DNA of 27,316 nt from Hyphomicrobiales bacterium (GTDB taxonomy: Bacteria; Pseudomonadota; Alphaproteobacteria; Rhizobiales; Rhizobiaceae): NCBI GenBank assembly GCA_015654965.1, contig JAATGD010000156.1, positions 1 to 27,316 on the forward strand. Reading direction: 5' to 3'. The notes under the pieces were generated by a model. The model did no database searches and was not told the DNA's origin. It saw only the letters and a list, made by a program, of their open reading frames with translations. This document shows positions 16,052-23,624 of this stretch, piece after piece. A program made the translations under genes and the position numbers. Position 1 is the stretch's first letter, and each line of letters starts with the position of its first letter.

Positions 16052-16770
16052 GCTGGCTCCAACCGTTTTTCTATACTTGCCCATGCCGCGTTGATGGCTG
16101 CAAGCCGCGCATTGGCAATCGTGATAAATTCCAGCGGGAGGCCTTCCGCCACCAGCCGGTCGGGATGATGCTGCTTGACAAGGCTTCGATAGCGCTTGCG
16201 TGCATCAGCGAACGTCACGCCGCGATCAAGACCAAGAATGGCATAGGGATCGCCCTCCCCCCGTTCCACATGCCGGACGGCGATACGATCAAAAGCCACT
16301 TCATCGAACCCGAAAATGCCAGCGACCTGCGAAAGAAAGGCCATTTCCTTCTCATGCACATAACCGTCAGCCTTGGCGATATGAAACAGCCCGTCGAGAA
16401 TATCTTCGAGAAGATGACATTCGTCCTCTTCATCCTCGTCCCCGGCCCGGCATAGTCCCGCAAGCTGGCGCGCATAGCTTTCAAAACCCGCGACATCCTT
16501 TTTCGCAAGATCGTAAAGCCGCGCCACATGCGAGCGCTCTTTTTCAGGCACCGCAAAAATATCCTGAAAAGCGCGGATTTCATCCTGCGTCACCACGCCA
16601 TCGGCCTTGGCCATCTTGGCGGAAAGCGCGATAATGGCAATGGAAAACGCCACCCGCCGACGCGTATCTGCATCGCCCTCAAAAACAGTGCGCACAGCCT
16701 CAATCACGCCTGAAATGGCTTGAGATGCCACAGACGTTACAAACTCACCAATGCGTACCCAAATCGACAT
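16048..16770 (-). CDS. DjlA-like protein: TerB domain plus DnaJ domain
   Basis: The 240-residue product joins a TerB-like helical domain to a C-terminal J domain. The TerB part spans about 40-165 and has the repeated acidic motifs AKADGVVTQDE and AKADGYVHEKE. The J domain spans about 174-238 (DPYAILGLDRGVTFADARKRYR) and carries the HPD tripeptide (202-204) needed to stimulate DnaK ATPase. This architecture is that of DjlA. E. coli DjlA has an N-terminal membrane anchor; here the first 27 residues are only moderately hydrophobic and I would not call a firm anchor. It is upstream of and overlapping the amidase gene, so the two are probably one transcript. The co-chaperone role is inferred from the domains. 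Confidence 0.88.
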   Translation of the reverse strand: MSIWVRIGEFVTSVASQAISGVIEAVRTVFEGDADTRRRVAFSIAIIALSAKMAKADGVVTQDEIRAFQDIFAVPEKERSHVARLYDLAKKDVAGFESYARQLAGLCRAGDEDEEDECHLLEDILDGLFHIAKADGYVHEKEMAFLSQVAGIFGFDEVAFDRIAVRHVERGEGDPYAILGLDRGVTFADARKRYRSLVKQHHPDRLVAEGLPLEFITIANARLAAINAAWASIEKRLEPA

Positions 16771-16888
16771 GGGCTTTATTTACAGGAGTTTAGCGAAGCT
16801 GAAAACCGCTCATGAGGATTGAGGCAAAACAATTCTGCGTGGGAAAACCCAGCCAACCAGTCCGCCATAGCATCGCGTCTGGTGCTGT

Positions 16889-17242
16889 TTACGGCTGGCG
16901 GCTCTCAAAGGAACGCTGGGCTGCCTGAACTGCGACCTCTCCCGCCGCTTGTGCCTGTTCATCGCTCTGCCCCACGGAACGCGCGGCAGCTTGCGCATTT
17001 TCACGTACCCGGTTGATCACAGCCGCTTTCTCCTCAGGCGTTACGACACCTGAATTGTCACGCAAGGCTTTGACGAGATCGGGGCCTTTTTTTTGCGGCG
17101 TAGCATCGGCAGGCTGGGCCGCATCTGAAACAGCCGCTCCATTGTCCGCCGGGACAGCAGCATTCTCATCCTCGCTTTTGCCACAAGCGGCAAGCGCAAT
17201 CAAAACCACAGCGGAGATACAGAATAAAAAATGACGGCTCAT
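16889..17242 (-). CDS. Putative lipoprotein, Ala/Gln-rich
   Basis: I do not recognise a family. The 117-residue form begins MSRHFLFCISAVVLIALAAC, a classic lipoprotein signal with lipobox LAAC and Cys20. An acidic Ala-rich linker follows, then a helical, Ala/Gln/Glu-rich C-terminus (VTPEEKAAVINRVRENAQ). It is therefore probably a membrane-anchored periplasmic protein. The frame is open to an ATG at 17344, which has a good AAAGGG ribosome site but would place the signal 34 residues in. A middle ATG lies at 17254. I prefer 17242 for the signal peptide, with low certainty about the start. The product may be secreted or surface-associated; no function can be assigned. Confidence 0.7.
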   Translation of the reverse strand: MSRHFLFCISAVVLIALAACGKSEDENAAVPADNGAAVSDAAQPADATPQKKGPDLVKALRDNSGVVTPEEKAAVINRVRENAQAAARSVGQSDEQAQAAGEVAVQAAQRSFESRQP

Positions 17243-17457
17243 GATAAAAGCCATAACGGAAGACAGCCGCAATTTAAATATCGAAATCGCAGGCTGGCTG
17301 CCCGTTTTGTAATCAGTCTTGTCAAAAGACACCGGATTTCTCATGAGCTAACCCTTTCGCGGCAAATGGCGGCCCGGAAAACCGAACCGCCACAGCATGA
17401 ATTGAGCATTCATAAGGATGAAATAGGTTCATCCAAATCTGCCCTTTGACCAAAAAC

Positions 17458-17649
17458 TTAATTGGAAGGCGCAGTGCCCGTCCCCGGTGTTTCAGGAGCT
17501 GGTGCGGGGGCCGGAGCCGGTGTGGTCGTGGTGTCATTATTTGAAGGTGCTGGATTGGAAGGCGCTGGCGCGGAATTATTATTGTCGTTGCAGGCCGCAA
17601 GACCAAGGAACGACGCAGCGGCGAAAGATGCGATCAGGAATTTCTTCAT
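17458..17649 (-). CDS. Small Ala/Pro-rich lipoprotein
   Basis: This is a 63-residue product with the signal MKKFLIASFAAASFLGLAAC (lipobox LAAC, Cys20). Its mature part is almost entirely Asn, Ser, Thr, Ala and Pro, with PAPAPAPAP and TTTTP runs. No globular domain is possible, so it is probably a short lipid-anchored tether or spacer in the periplasm or outer membrane (inference). The start is strongly supported by AAGGAG seven bases before the ATG. The frame is open 51 codons upstream, but that extension lacks a signal and looks non-coding. I do not recognise the family. Confidence 0.8.
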   Translation of the reverse strand: MKKFLIASFAAASFLGLAACNDNNNSAPAPSNPAPSNNDTTTTPAPAPAPAPETPGTGTAPSN

Positions 17650-17996
17650 TATGGCTCTCCTTCCTAGTTCGGGCACAGCCCGATTTGAGCATGATGCAAA
17701 GTGCGTAAACACCCCTCTGCTCTCTTCACGTCCAGACGAATGTATCGCTTGAACCTTTACGTATGGGACAGGCGTAAAGGACCCGTCGATTCCCATCGTC
17801 ACAGAAAAAAACGGCTAGCCAATGAAAAGGTTCTCTCAAATAGTCTTAAAGACCGTAATAAAACGCCAGTATTTTTGAGTTTTCTGCACATTTCTCGCTG
17901 TTAAAAAGGCGTAATGAATGCGTCACGACCCTGTCACGCCATGGTGTTTAACTTGGCCCAACCAAGAACGGGATTAATCCTTGTGAGGGGAATTTT
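17650..17996. promoter_or_regulatory. Divergent control region between the small lipoprotein and btaA
   Basis: This 347-bp region holds no likely gene. Two structures stand out: a perfect inverted repeat CCTTTACG-N11-CGTAAAGG at 17754-17780, and a Pho-box-like array at 17909-17937 close to btaA. The region is AT-rich between 17820 and 17920. Confidence 0.6.
17909..17937 (+). promoter_or_regulatory. Pho-box-like array upstream of btaAB
   Basis: Three 7-base units, GCGTAAT (17909-17915), GCGTCAC (17920-17926) and CTGTCAC (17931-17937), lie at exact 11-base spacing with 4-base linkers. The PhoB box is CTGTCAT-N4-CTGTCAT, so the last two units match it well and the first weakly. A possible -10 (TTTAAC or TTAACT, 17947-17953) lies 9-10 bases further, the spacing known for PhoB-activated promoters. 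In Sinorhizobium meliloti the btaAB homologues are PhoB-dependent (established), so phosphate-starvation control is expected here. Confidence 0.65.
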
Positions 17997-19232
17997 ATGA
18001 CAGAACATGCATCGCGCGATGCAATCCTCAAACGCGCTGTAACGCAGAACCATGCGCTTTCACGTGCGGGCGTCTCCGAACGGCTGTTCGCTTGGCTTTT
18101 CAAAGGCCTCGTCTACCCACAAATATGGGAAGACCCCGAAGTCGACATGGCAGCCCTTGCCATTCAGCCCGGGCACAACATCGTCACCATCGCATCGGGC
18201 GGATGCAATGCGCTTTCCTATCTCACAGCCGATCCGGCCCATGTCGAAGCCGTCGATCTCAATAAGGCCCACGTCGCTTTCAACCGGCTGAAACTTGTCG
18301 CCCTCACGCATCTGCCTGATTATTCAGCCTTCTATCGTTTTTATGGCAAGGCTGACGACAGGACCAACCTCGCCGCCTATAAGCGATTCATCCGTCCTTA
18401 TCTGGATAGCCAAAGCCGTGCCTATTGGGAAAAACGCAAATGGAATGGCCGCCAGCGCATTTCCATTTTCTGGCGCGATCTCTATCGGCACGGTTTGCTT
18501 GGCGTTTTCATCGGCATGGGCCATCGCATAGCGCGCCTTTACGGTATCGACCCGCGCGATCTGTTGAAAGCGCGCAGCATGGAAGAACAGCGTAGCTTTT
18601 TCGATACCGCCTTGGCACCTTTGTTTGAAAAACGCATGGTGCGCTGGGCTACGGCACGCAAATCCTCGCTGTTCGGACTTGGCATTCCGCCACAGCAATA
18701 TGATGCCCTGGCCACAGCCGGCAATGGCAACATGGCGGATGTGCTGCGCACTCGCCTCGAAAAACTCGCCTGCGGCTTTCCCCTGACCGAAAACTATTTC
18801 ACATGGCAGGCTTTTGGCCGTGGCTATAGCGGTGACGCGGAAACGGGTCCGCTGCCGCCTTATCTTTCCCGCGTCCATTTTGAGACAGTGCGCACCCGTG
18901 CCAACCGTATGACGGTCGAGAACGCCAGTTACACCGATTTTCTGGCCGCCAAACCGGCATCATCCGTGGACCGTTATATATTGCTCGACGCGCAGGACTG
19001 GATGAACGACCACCAGCTCAATGCGCTTTGGAGCGAGATCACCCGCACGGCCCGCCCCGGCGCGCGCGTCATCTTCCGCACCGCAGCCGAACCAAGCCTG
19101 TTACCGGGCCGCGTTGCGACCGACATTCTCGATCATTGGGATTATCGTGCCGAGCAATCCCGCGCCCTGCATGAACGTGATCGCTCGTCGATCTATGGCG
19201 GCTTCCATCTCTATGTCCTGAAAGATGCATGA
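17997..19232 (+). CDS. btaA: BtaA, SAM:diacylglycerol 3-amino-3-carboxypropyltransferase
   Basis: BtaA moves the 3-amino-3-carboxypropyl group of SAM onto diacylglycerol, giving diacylglyceryl-homoserine, the first step to the phosphorus-free betaine lipid DGTS. The 411-residue product has the family features LVYPQIWEDPEVDM, a SAM-site-like loop HNIVTIASGGCNALSYL (about 59-75) and AVDLNKAHVAFNRLKL. It also has GCGFPLTENYF-like and YILLDAQDWMND stretches near the end. It acts at the inner membrane. GAGGGG six bases before the ATG supports the start. It overlaps btaB by eight bases, and the pair is enough for DGTS synthesis in other bacteria. Its promoter carries a Pho-box-like array. Confidence 0.9.
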   Translation: MTEHASRDAILKRAVTQNHALSRAGVSERLFAWLFKGLVYPQIWEDPEVDMAALAIQPGHNIVTIASGGCNALSYLTADPAHVEAVDLNKAHVAFNRLKLVALTHLPDYSAFYRFYGKADDRTNLAAYKRFIRPYLDSQSRAYWEKRKWNGRQRISIFWRDLYRHGLLGVFIGMGHRIARLYGIDPRDLLKARSMEEQRSFFDTALAPLFEKRMVRWATARKSSLFGLGIPPQQYDALATAGNGNMADVLRTRLEKLACGFPLTENYFTWQAFGRGYSGDAETGPLPPYLSRVHFETVRTRANRMTVENASYTDFLAAKPASSVDRYILLDAQDWMNDHQLNALWSEITRTARPGARVIFRTAAEPSLLPGRVATDILDHWDYRAEQSRALHERDRSSIYGGFHLYVLKDA

Positions 19233-19926
19233 CATGCAACATCAGGCATCAAAGACAAGCGATCACGCGAGCATGATGGACCGGATCTATCGGCGGCAGC
19301 GGCATTTTTATGATGCCACGCGCAAATATTATCTGCTCGGGCGCGACCAGATGATCGCGTCCCTTGGCGTGCCTGAGGGCGGCAGCATTCTGGAGATCGG
19401 TTGCGGAACCGGCCGCAATCTTGTCAAGGCTGCGCAAACAGCCCCCCGTGCAAAACTCTATGGCATCGATATTTCCTCTGAAATGCTCGAAACCGCCACG
19501 ACAGCTGCCAAACGCGCCGGTATTGCCGAACGCACAAGGCTTGCGCGGGCCGACGCCGCCCAATTCGATCCCAAGGTGCTTTTCGGTCACACAGGCTTCG
19601 ACCGCATCTTTATTTCCTATGCCATATCGATGATCCCGCAATGGCAATCGGTCATCCGCGAAAGCATGCGTCACCTGTCGCCCAAAGGGCAATTGCATAT
19701 CGTGGACTTTGGCGATCAGGCCCGCCTGCCGCGTTTCTTCAGGCGTGGCCTGTCGACATGGCTCGGCTGGTTTCATGTCGCCCCGCGCGCCGATCTGTTT
19801 ACCACATGCGAAGCGCTTGCAGCCGAACAAGGCCTTGCCGTCGAACAACATCGCCTCTATCGCGGTTTTGCATGGCTCGCGATCATTCACGCGAACCAAC
19901 AAAATGAGGAGCAAGGAATATCATAA
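19225..19926 (+). CDS. btaB: BtaB, diacylglyceryl-homoserine N-methyltransferase
   Basis: BtaB is the SAM-dependent methyltransferase that adds three methyl groups to diacylglyceryl-homoserine to finish DGTS. The 233-residue product has a class I methyltransferase fold with motif I ILEIGCGTGRNL (55-66), YGIDISSEMLETA and FDRIFISYAISMIPQW. It also has LSPKGQLHIVDFGDQ, and the N-terminal RIYRRQRHFYDATRKYYLLGRD that distinguishes BtaB from UbiE-type enzymes. The start overlaps the end of btaA; an ATG three codons later (19234) is equally possible, as neither has a strong ribosome site. The assignment rests on its pairing with btaA. Confidence 0.88.
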   Translation: MHDMQHQASKTSDHASMMDRIYRRQRHFYDATRKYYLLGRDQMIASLGVPEGGSILEIGCGTGRNLVKAAQTAPRAKLYGIDISSEMLETATTAAKRAGIAERTRLARADAAQFDPKVLFGHTGFDRIFISYAISMIPQWQSVIRESMRHLSPKGQLHIVDFGDQARLPRFFRRGLSTWLGWFHVAPRADLFTTCEALAAEQGLAVEQHRLYRGFAWLAIIHANQQNEEQGIS

Positions 19927-19994
19927 CGACTGGTGACGTCCGGGCAGAGATCGCGTAACCGTTAAGGAATTGATTCGCGACACCGGAACCCCAT

Positions 19995-20825
19995 ATGAAC
20001 CGTCTGGCCAGCCTCTCGCTTCTCCTCCTTGGTGCCTCCCTGCTTTCTGCCTGCAATACGGTGGATTACGATTTTGCCGATGTGAAAAAAAGCGGCTCCG
20101 TCGCCCGCATCACGCCACCCTCCGGCCCCGTGAAAGCACCACGCTTCGGCGATCGCGATCCGCATGAATGGACGGGCAGGACGCCATGGCATTATCCCGT
20201 CCACGGCACGGATGTTTCAAAATATCAGACCGATGTCGACTGGAGTGCGCTACGCGCAAGCGGTATATCCTTTGTCTTCATCAAGGCGACCGAAGGCGGC
20301 GACCGTTTCGATGAACGCTTTACCGAGCACTGGAATGGCGCGCGTCAGGCTGGCATCCCGCGCAGCGGCTATCATTTCTATTATTTCTGCCGCCCGGCCA
20401 TCGAGCAGGCACGCTGGTATATCCGCAATGTCCCGCGTGATCCTGAAGCATTGCCACCTGTTCTCGACATGGAATGGAACGCCAGTTCACCGACCTGCAA
20501 GCTGCGCCCAGACGGAGCTATTGTGCGCAAGGAAATGCGTATTTTCCTCAATGTGCTGGAAAAACATTACGGCAAACGCCCGATCATTTATACGACCGTC
20601 GATTTCTTCGATGATAATGACCTGCGCTCCATGTCCGAATATCCATTCTGGCTACGTTCGGTTGCAGGCCACCCGGATGAGAAATACGGCCCGCATCCAT
20701 GGACATTCTGGCAATATACCGGAACAGGCAAGATACCCGGCATCAAGGGCGACGCCGATATCAATGTCTTTGCGGGTAGTAGCACCGCATGGAAAAAGTG
20801 GCTGGAAAGCAACAAAGCCCGTTAA
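19995..20825 (+). CDS. Glycoside hydrolase family 25 lysozyme-like lipoprotein
   Basis: This is a predicted muramidase anchored as a lipoprotein. The 276-residue product has a signal peptide ending in the lipobox LLSAC (Cys20) and a linker to about 65. A GH25 domain follows: HGTDVSKYQTDVDW (Asp73), FVFIKATEGGDRFDERF, GYHFYYFCRP, the catalytic pair in VLDMEW (Asp158, Glu160), RPIIYTTVDFF and FWQYTGTGKIPGIKGDADINVFAG. All the key GH25 acids are visible, so it is likely active on peptidoglycan in the periplasm. It follows btaB by 68 bp and precedes another wall hydrolase. A CGGAA site lies near the ATG. The substrate linkage is inferred from the family. Confidence 0.92.
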   Translation: MNRLASLSLLLLGASLLSACNTVDYDFADVKKSGSVARITPPSGPVKAPRFGDRDPHEWTGRTPWHYPVHGTDVSKYQTDVDWSALRASGISFVFIKATEGGDRFDERFTEHWNGARQAGIPRSGYHFYYFCRPAIEQARWYIRNVPRDPEALPPVLDMEWNASSPTCKLRPDGAIVRKEMRIFLNVLEKHYGKRPIIYTTVDFFDDNDLRSMSEYPFWLRSVAGHPDEKYGPHPWTFWQYTGTGKIPGIKGDADINVFAGSSTAWKKWLESNKAR

Positions 20826-20943
20826 CCGGGCAAAGTTTGCGCGTTCACATGAAGTTTTGCTTCATTTCCGGGGATTGCTGGGGCAATAGCATAGACAATC
20901 CTCGGAAGAAATGTCTCTTCCGGCAAACCAGTGTGAGTGACCG

Positions 20944-22176
20944 ATGAAGTTCATTGCTTCCATCATGACCGCCGCGATGCTTGCTTCGACCGCCATGGCC
21001 GGTGCACAAACGCCCCCTGCCGCCCCTGCTGCATCGACCGATAGCACCCAGGCAGCCGTCAAGCCCGAATGCGAAACCGATCTTGGCCCATGGCTTGAGA
21101 ACCTGACCAAGGAAGCGCGGGCAGCAGGCGTCGGCGACAAGGGCATTGGCGAATTGCACAAGGCCTCGCTCGAACAGCGCGTTCTCGACCGTGACCGCAA
21201 GCAGACCGTCTTCAACCTGACCTTCACCGAATTTTCCAAGCGGCTCATTTCCGAAGCGCGCTTGAAAAAGGGGCGGGAAAATCTGGTCAAATATGCCGAT
21301 ATTTTCAAAAAGGTCGAAGAGACTTATGGCGTACCAGGTCCGGTTCTGGCAGCCTTCTGGGGGCTGGAAACCGATTATGGCGCCATTCAGGGCGATTTCG
21401 ACACGCTGAATGCGCTCCTTACGCTGTCTTATGATTGCCGCCGCCCGGAACTGTTCCGCCCGCAGCTGATCGCGCTTCTCAAACTGTTCGATCAGGGCGT
21501 TGTCGATGCTTCGACCACCGGCGCATGGGCTGGCGAGATCGGCATGATGCAACTTCTGCCGAAAGACTATCTGGAGCGTGGCGTCGATGGTGACGGCGAT
21601 GGCAAGGTCGATCTGAAAAATTCCATCCCCGATGCCATGATGACCGCAGGGCGCATGATTTCGGAACTCGGCTGGAAACGTGGCCAGCCGTGGATGGAAG
21701 AAGTGCGCATCACCAAGGACCTGCCATGGGAAGAAGCCATCCGCACCAACCGCAAGCCGCATTCATGGTGGGCTGAACAAGGTGTTACCGGCGTCAACGG
21801 CCCGCTCGGTCCCGATGATGGCGATGCCTCGTTGCTCCTGCCGCTCGGCCGCAAAGGTCCGGCATTCCTCTCTTATCCGAATTTCGATATTTTCGTCGAA
21901 TGGAACAAATCCATCGTCTATGCCACGACCGCCGCTTATTTTGCGACGCGGCTTGCCGGTGCGCCTGCCTTTGATCCCGGCAATCCCGTACCCGGCCTCA
22001 CGCAAGACGAATTGAAAGAGCTTCAGACAAAACTTCAGGCACGCGGCTATGACATGGGCCCCAAGATCGATGGTGTTTTCGGTCTTCTGACCCGTGACGC
22101 CGTGCGCGCCGAACAGATGCGTATTGATATACCTGCCGATTCATGGCCGACCAGAGAACTGCTCGACAAGCTCTGA
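20944..22176 (+). CDS. MltB-type lytic murein transglycosylase with C-terminal peptidoglycan-binding domain
   Basis: This is a predicted periplasmic enzyme that cleaves MurNAc-GlcNAc bonds with formation of 1,6-anhydroMurNAc. The 410-residue product has a signal peptide (cleavage near AMAGA, about residue 21) and an Ala/Pro linker. The SLT_2 (MltB family) domain spans about 44-335 and has the probable catalytic Glu142 in FWGLETDYG, GAWAGEIGMMQLLPKDYLE and LGWKRGQPW. A peptidoglycan-binding-1 domain closes it (about 345-408, LQTKLQARGYDMGPKIDGVFG). DGDGDGKVDL (from 215) matches the EF-hand-like calcium loop known in E. coli Slt35. It has a cysteine-free signal, so it is soluble rather than a lipoprotein. 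A terminator follows. Confidence 0.93.
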   Translation: MKFIASIMTAAMLASTAMAGAQTPPAAPAASTDSTQAAVKPECETDLGPWLENLTKEARAAGVGDKGIGELHKASLEQRVLDRDRKQTVFNLTFTEFSKRLISEARLKKGRENLVKYADIFKKVEETYGVPGPVLAAFWGLETDYGAIQGDFDTLNALLTLSYDCRRPELFRPQLIALLKLFDQGVVDASTTGAWAGEIGMMQLLPKDYLERGVDGDGDGKVDLKNSIPDAMMTAGRMISELGWKRGQPWMEEVRITKDLPWEEAIRTNRKPHSWWAEQGVTGVNGPLGPDDGDASLLLPLGRKGPAFLSYPNFDIFVEWNKSIVYATTAAYFATRLAGAPAFDPGNPVPGLTQDELKELQTKLQARGYDMGPKIDGVFGLLTRDAVRAEQMRIDIPADSWPTRELLDKL

Positions 22177-22186
22177 ATTTACTGAG

Positions 22187-22213
22187 AGGCGCGGCATCAA
22201 TCCGCGCCTTTTT
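22187..22213 (+). terminator. Intrinsic terminator after the MltB-type gene
   Basis: AGGCGCGG (22187-22194) pairs perfectly with CCGCGCCT (22202-22209) across a 7-base loop and is followed by a T-run to 22213. It lies 10 bp after the stop codon and ends the transcript before the AEC transporter gene. Confidence 0.88.
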
Positions 22214-22240
22214 CCTGAAATCGATTGTGAATGCCAAGCC

Positions 22241-23176
22241 ATGATCAATACCCTGATTGTCGTCCTGCCGGTTTTCGCCCTGATTTTTTCAGGCTGGGGC
22301 GCTTTCAAGCTGAAAATACTGGGCTCGCATGCCATCACCGAACTCAACCGTTTCGTGGTCTATCTGGCGCTGCCAGCACTTTTGTTCGATGTCATGGCCA
22401 ATACGCATGGCCGCGACCTCTGGCAGCCGGGATTTATTGCGGCATTCCTGATCAGCAGTTTTTTTGTCTTCGCGCTGCCCTTCATCATCAAATTGCGGGG
22501 CAGACTGCCTCTCTCGGATAAAGCGCTCGATGGATTGAACGCCGCCTATCCCAATGGCGGCTATATGGGCATTCCGCTGGCAATGATTGCCTTTGGTCCC
22601 GACATTCTCGCAACCGCGACCATTGCGATCATCATCACGGTCTGCATCGTCTTTGCCTTCACCATCGTACTGATCGAAATCGACCTGCAAGCCCGCAGCA
22701 ATCCGCTGCATCTCGCGTGGAAAGTCACCCGCTCGCTCATCCGCAATCCGCTGCTCCTCGCCCCGGCACTTGGTGCTATCGTTTCGTTTCTTGGAATCTC
22801 CATTCCGGCACCGGCTGAAACATTCCTCAAAATGCTTGGTGGCGCTGCCTCGCCTTGCGCACTTGTGGCACTCGGTCTCTTCCTCGCCCAACCACGCAAG
22901 ATTGAAAGCGGCAGCATCAGGACAATCAGCTTTCTTGTGTCGATCAAGCTAATCCTGCATCCGCTCGCGACATGGCTTCTGGCGGTCTATGTGTTCCACC
23001 TGCCGCCACTTCTTGCAGAATGCGCCACCCTCATGGCCGCCCTTCCCACAGGCACTGGCCCGTTCATGCTCGCCGAACATTATCGCCGCGAAGCAGCGAT
23101 TACCTCCAACGTCATCCTTTATTCGACTGTCATTTCCGTCTTGAGCGTCTCGGCCTATCTGGCGATGATCCGCTAA
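22241..23176 (+). CDS. AEC (auxin efflux carrier) family transporter
   Basis: The 311-residue product has about ten membrane segments in two groups. It carries the AEC/Mem_trans features LPVFALIFSGWGAFKLKIL, LNRFVVYLALPALLFDVMA, NGGYMGIPLA (about residue 105), ASPCALVALGLFLA and the C-terminal LPTGTGPFMLAEHY. Bacterial members export or import organic acids such as malonate or malate; the substrate here is unknown. The frame is open for 49 codons upstream, but that part overlaps mltB and its terminator and is not hydrophobic, so I start at MINTLIVV. No strong ribosome site is visible. It appears monocistronic. Confidence 0.88.
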   Translation: MINTLIVVLPVFALIFSGWGAFKLKILGSHAITELNRFVVYLALPALLFDVMANTHGRDLWQPGFIAAFLISSFFVFALPFIIKLRGRLPLSDKALDGLNAAYPNGGYMGIPLAMIAFGPDILATATIAIIITVCIVFAFTIVLIEIDLQARSNPLHLAWKVTRSLIRNPLLLAPALGAIVSFLGISIPAPAETFLKMLGGAASPCALVALGLFLAQPRKIESGSIRTISFLVSIKLILHPLATWLLAVYVFHLPPLLAECATLMAALPTGTGPFMLAEHYRREAAITSNVILYSTVISVLSVSAYLAMIR

Positions 23177-23433
23177 AATCCTGCACGGTTTAGTGCAAAC
23201 CAACACAGCGCAAGGCGACAATCCTGTCGGTTTCATGTCTTTTTCATGAAATGTGAACATACCAGTCAGGCTATATTTTTCAGCATCTTAGCTGGTAAAC
23301 AGAAGGTTTTTTTCACAATCACGCCAAATTGCAGCAAGAAATCTTCTTTTGTTTAGGACCTTTTGCGCCTAGATTCCCATCTCTACCAGCGCGCGTCCGG
23401 TCGTGTCCGGGCGCATATGAAGGAGACAGACCG

Positions 23434-23520
23434 ATGGGACTGACACGTTCTTTGAATGTCCTCATGATCTGTGCGGCATTTGCATTTGTTGCAGCGTTGA
23501 TAGCAGGCGTCATTCCTTGA
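23434..23520 (+). CDS. 28-residue single-span membrane peptide
   Basis: This short frame encodes MGLTRSLNVLMICAAFAFV followed by AALIAGVIP and a TGA stop. It has a basic N-terminus, then about 20 hydrophobic residues, a plausible single membrane span. AAGGAG lies eight bases before the ATG, an unusually good ribosome site, and an intrinsic terminator follows 77 bp later. These signals make a real small gene more likely than chance. I do not recognise it; similar tiny membrane proteins are often missed in annotation. It could instead be a signal-like leader, but nothing follows it in frame. Confidence 0.68.
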   Translation: MGLTRSLNVLMICAAFAFVAALIAGVIP

Positions 23521-23596
23521 AGAAGGTGCGTTGACGCAAAAGCCATTACGGCGGTTTTTCGTTTTAGAGGACAAACGAAAGCTGCAAGAAACGAAG

Positions 23597-23622
23597 AGCC
23601 CGGCAAATATGCCGGGCTTTTT
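23597..23622 (+). terminator. Intrinsic terminator between the small peptide and metF
   Basis: AGCCCGGC (23597-23604) pairs perfectly with GCCGGGCT (23611-23618) over a 6-base loop, then TTTTT on the plus strand. On the minus strand the stem lies just after the metF stop, but the following bases are less T-rich, so it may work in both directions with a bias to the plus strand. Confidence 0.85.
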
Positions 23623-23624
23623 AT

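Noticed and set aside
20849..20865. Hairpin ATGAAG-N5-CTTCAT after the GH25 gene
   Set aside because: Only six weak pairs and a poor T-run; insufficient for a terminator call.
23231..23251. Inverted repeat TTTCATG-N7-CATGAAA after the AEC transporter
   Set aside because: The stem is AT-rich and lacks a T-run, so I cannot call a terminator; it may be chance.
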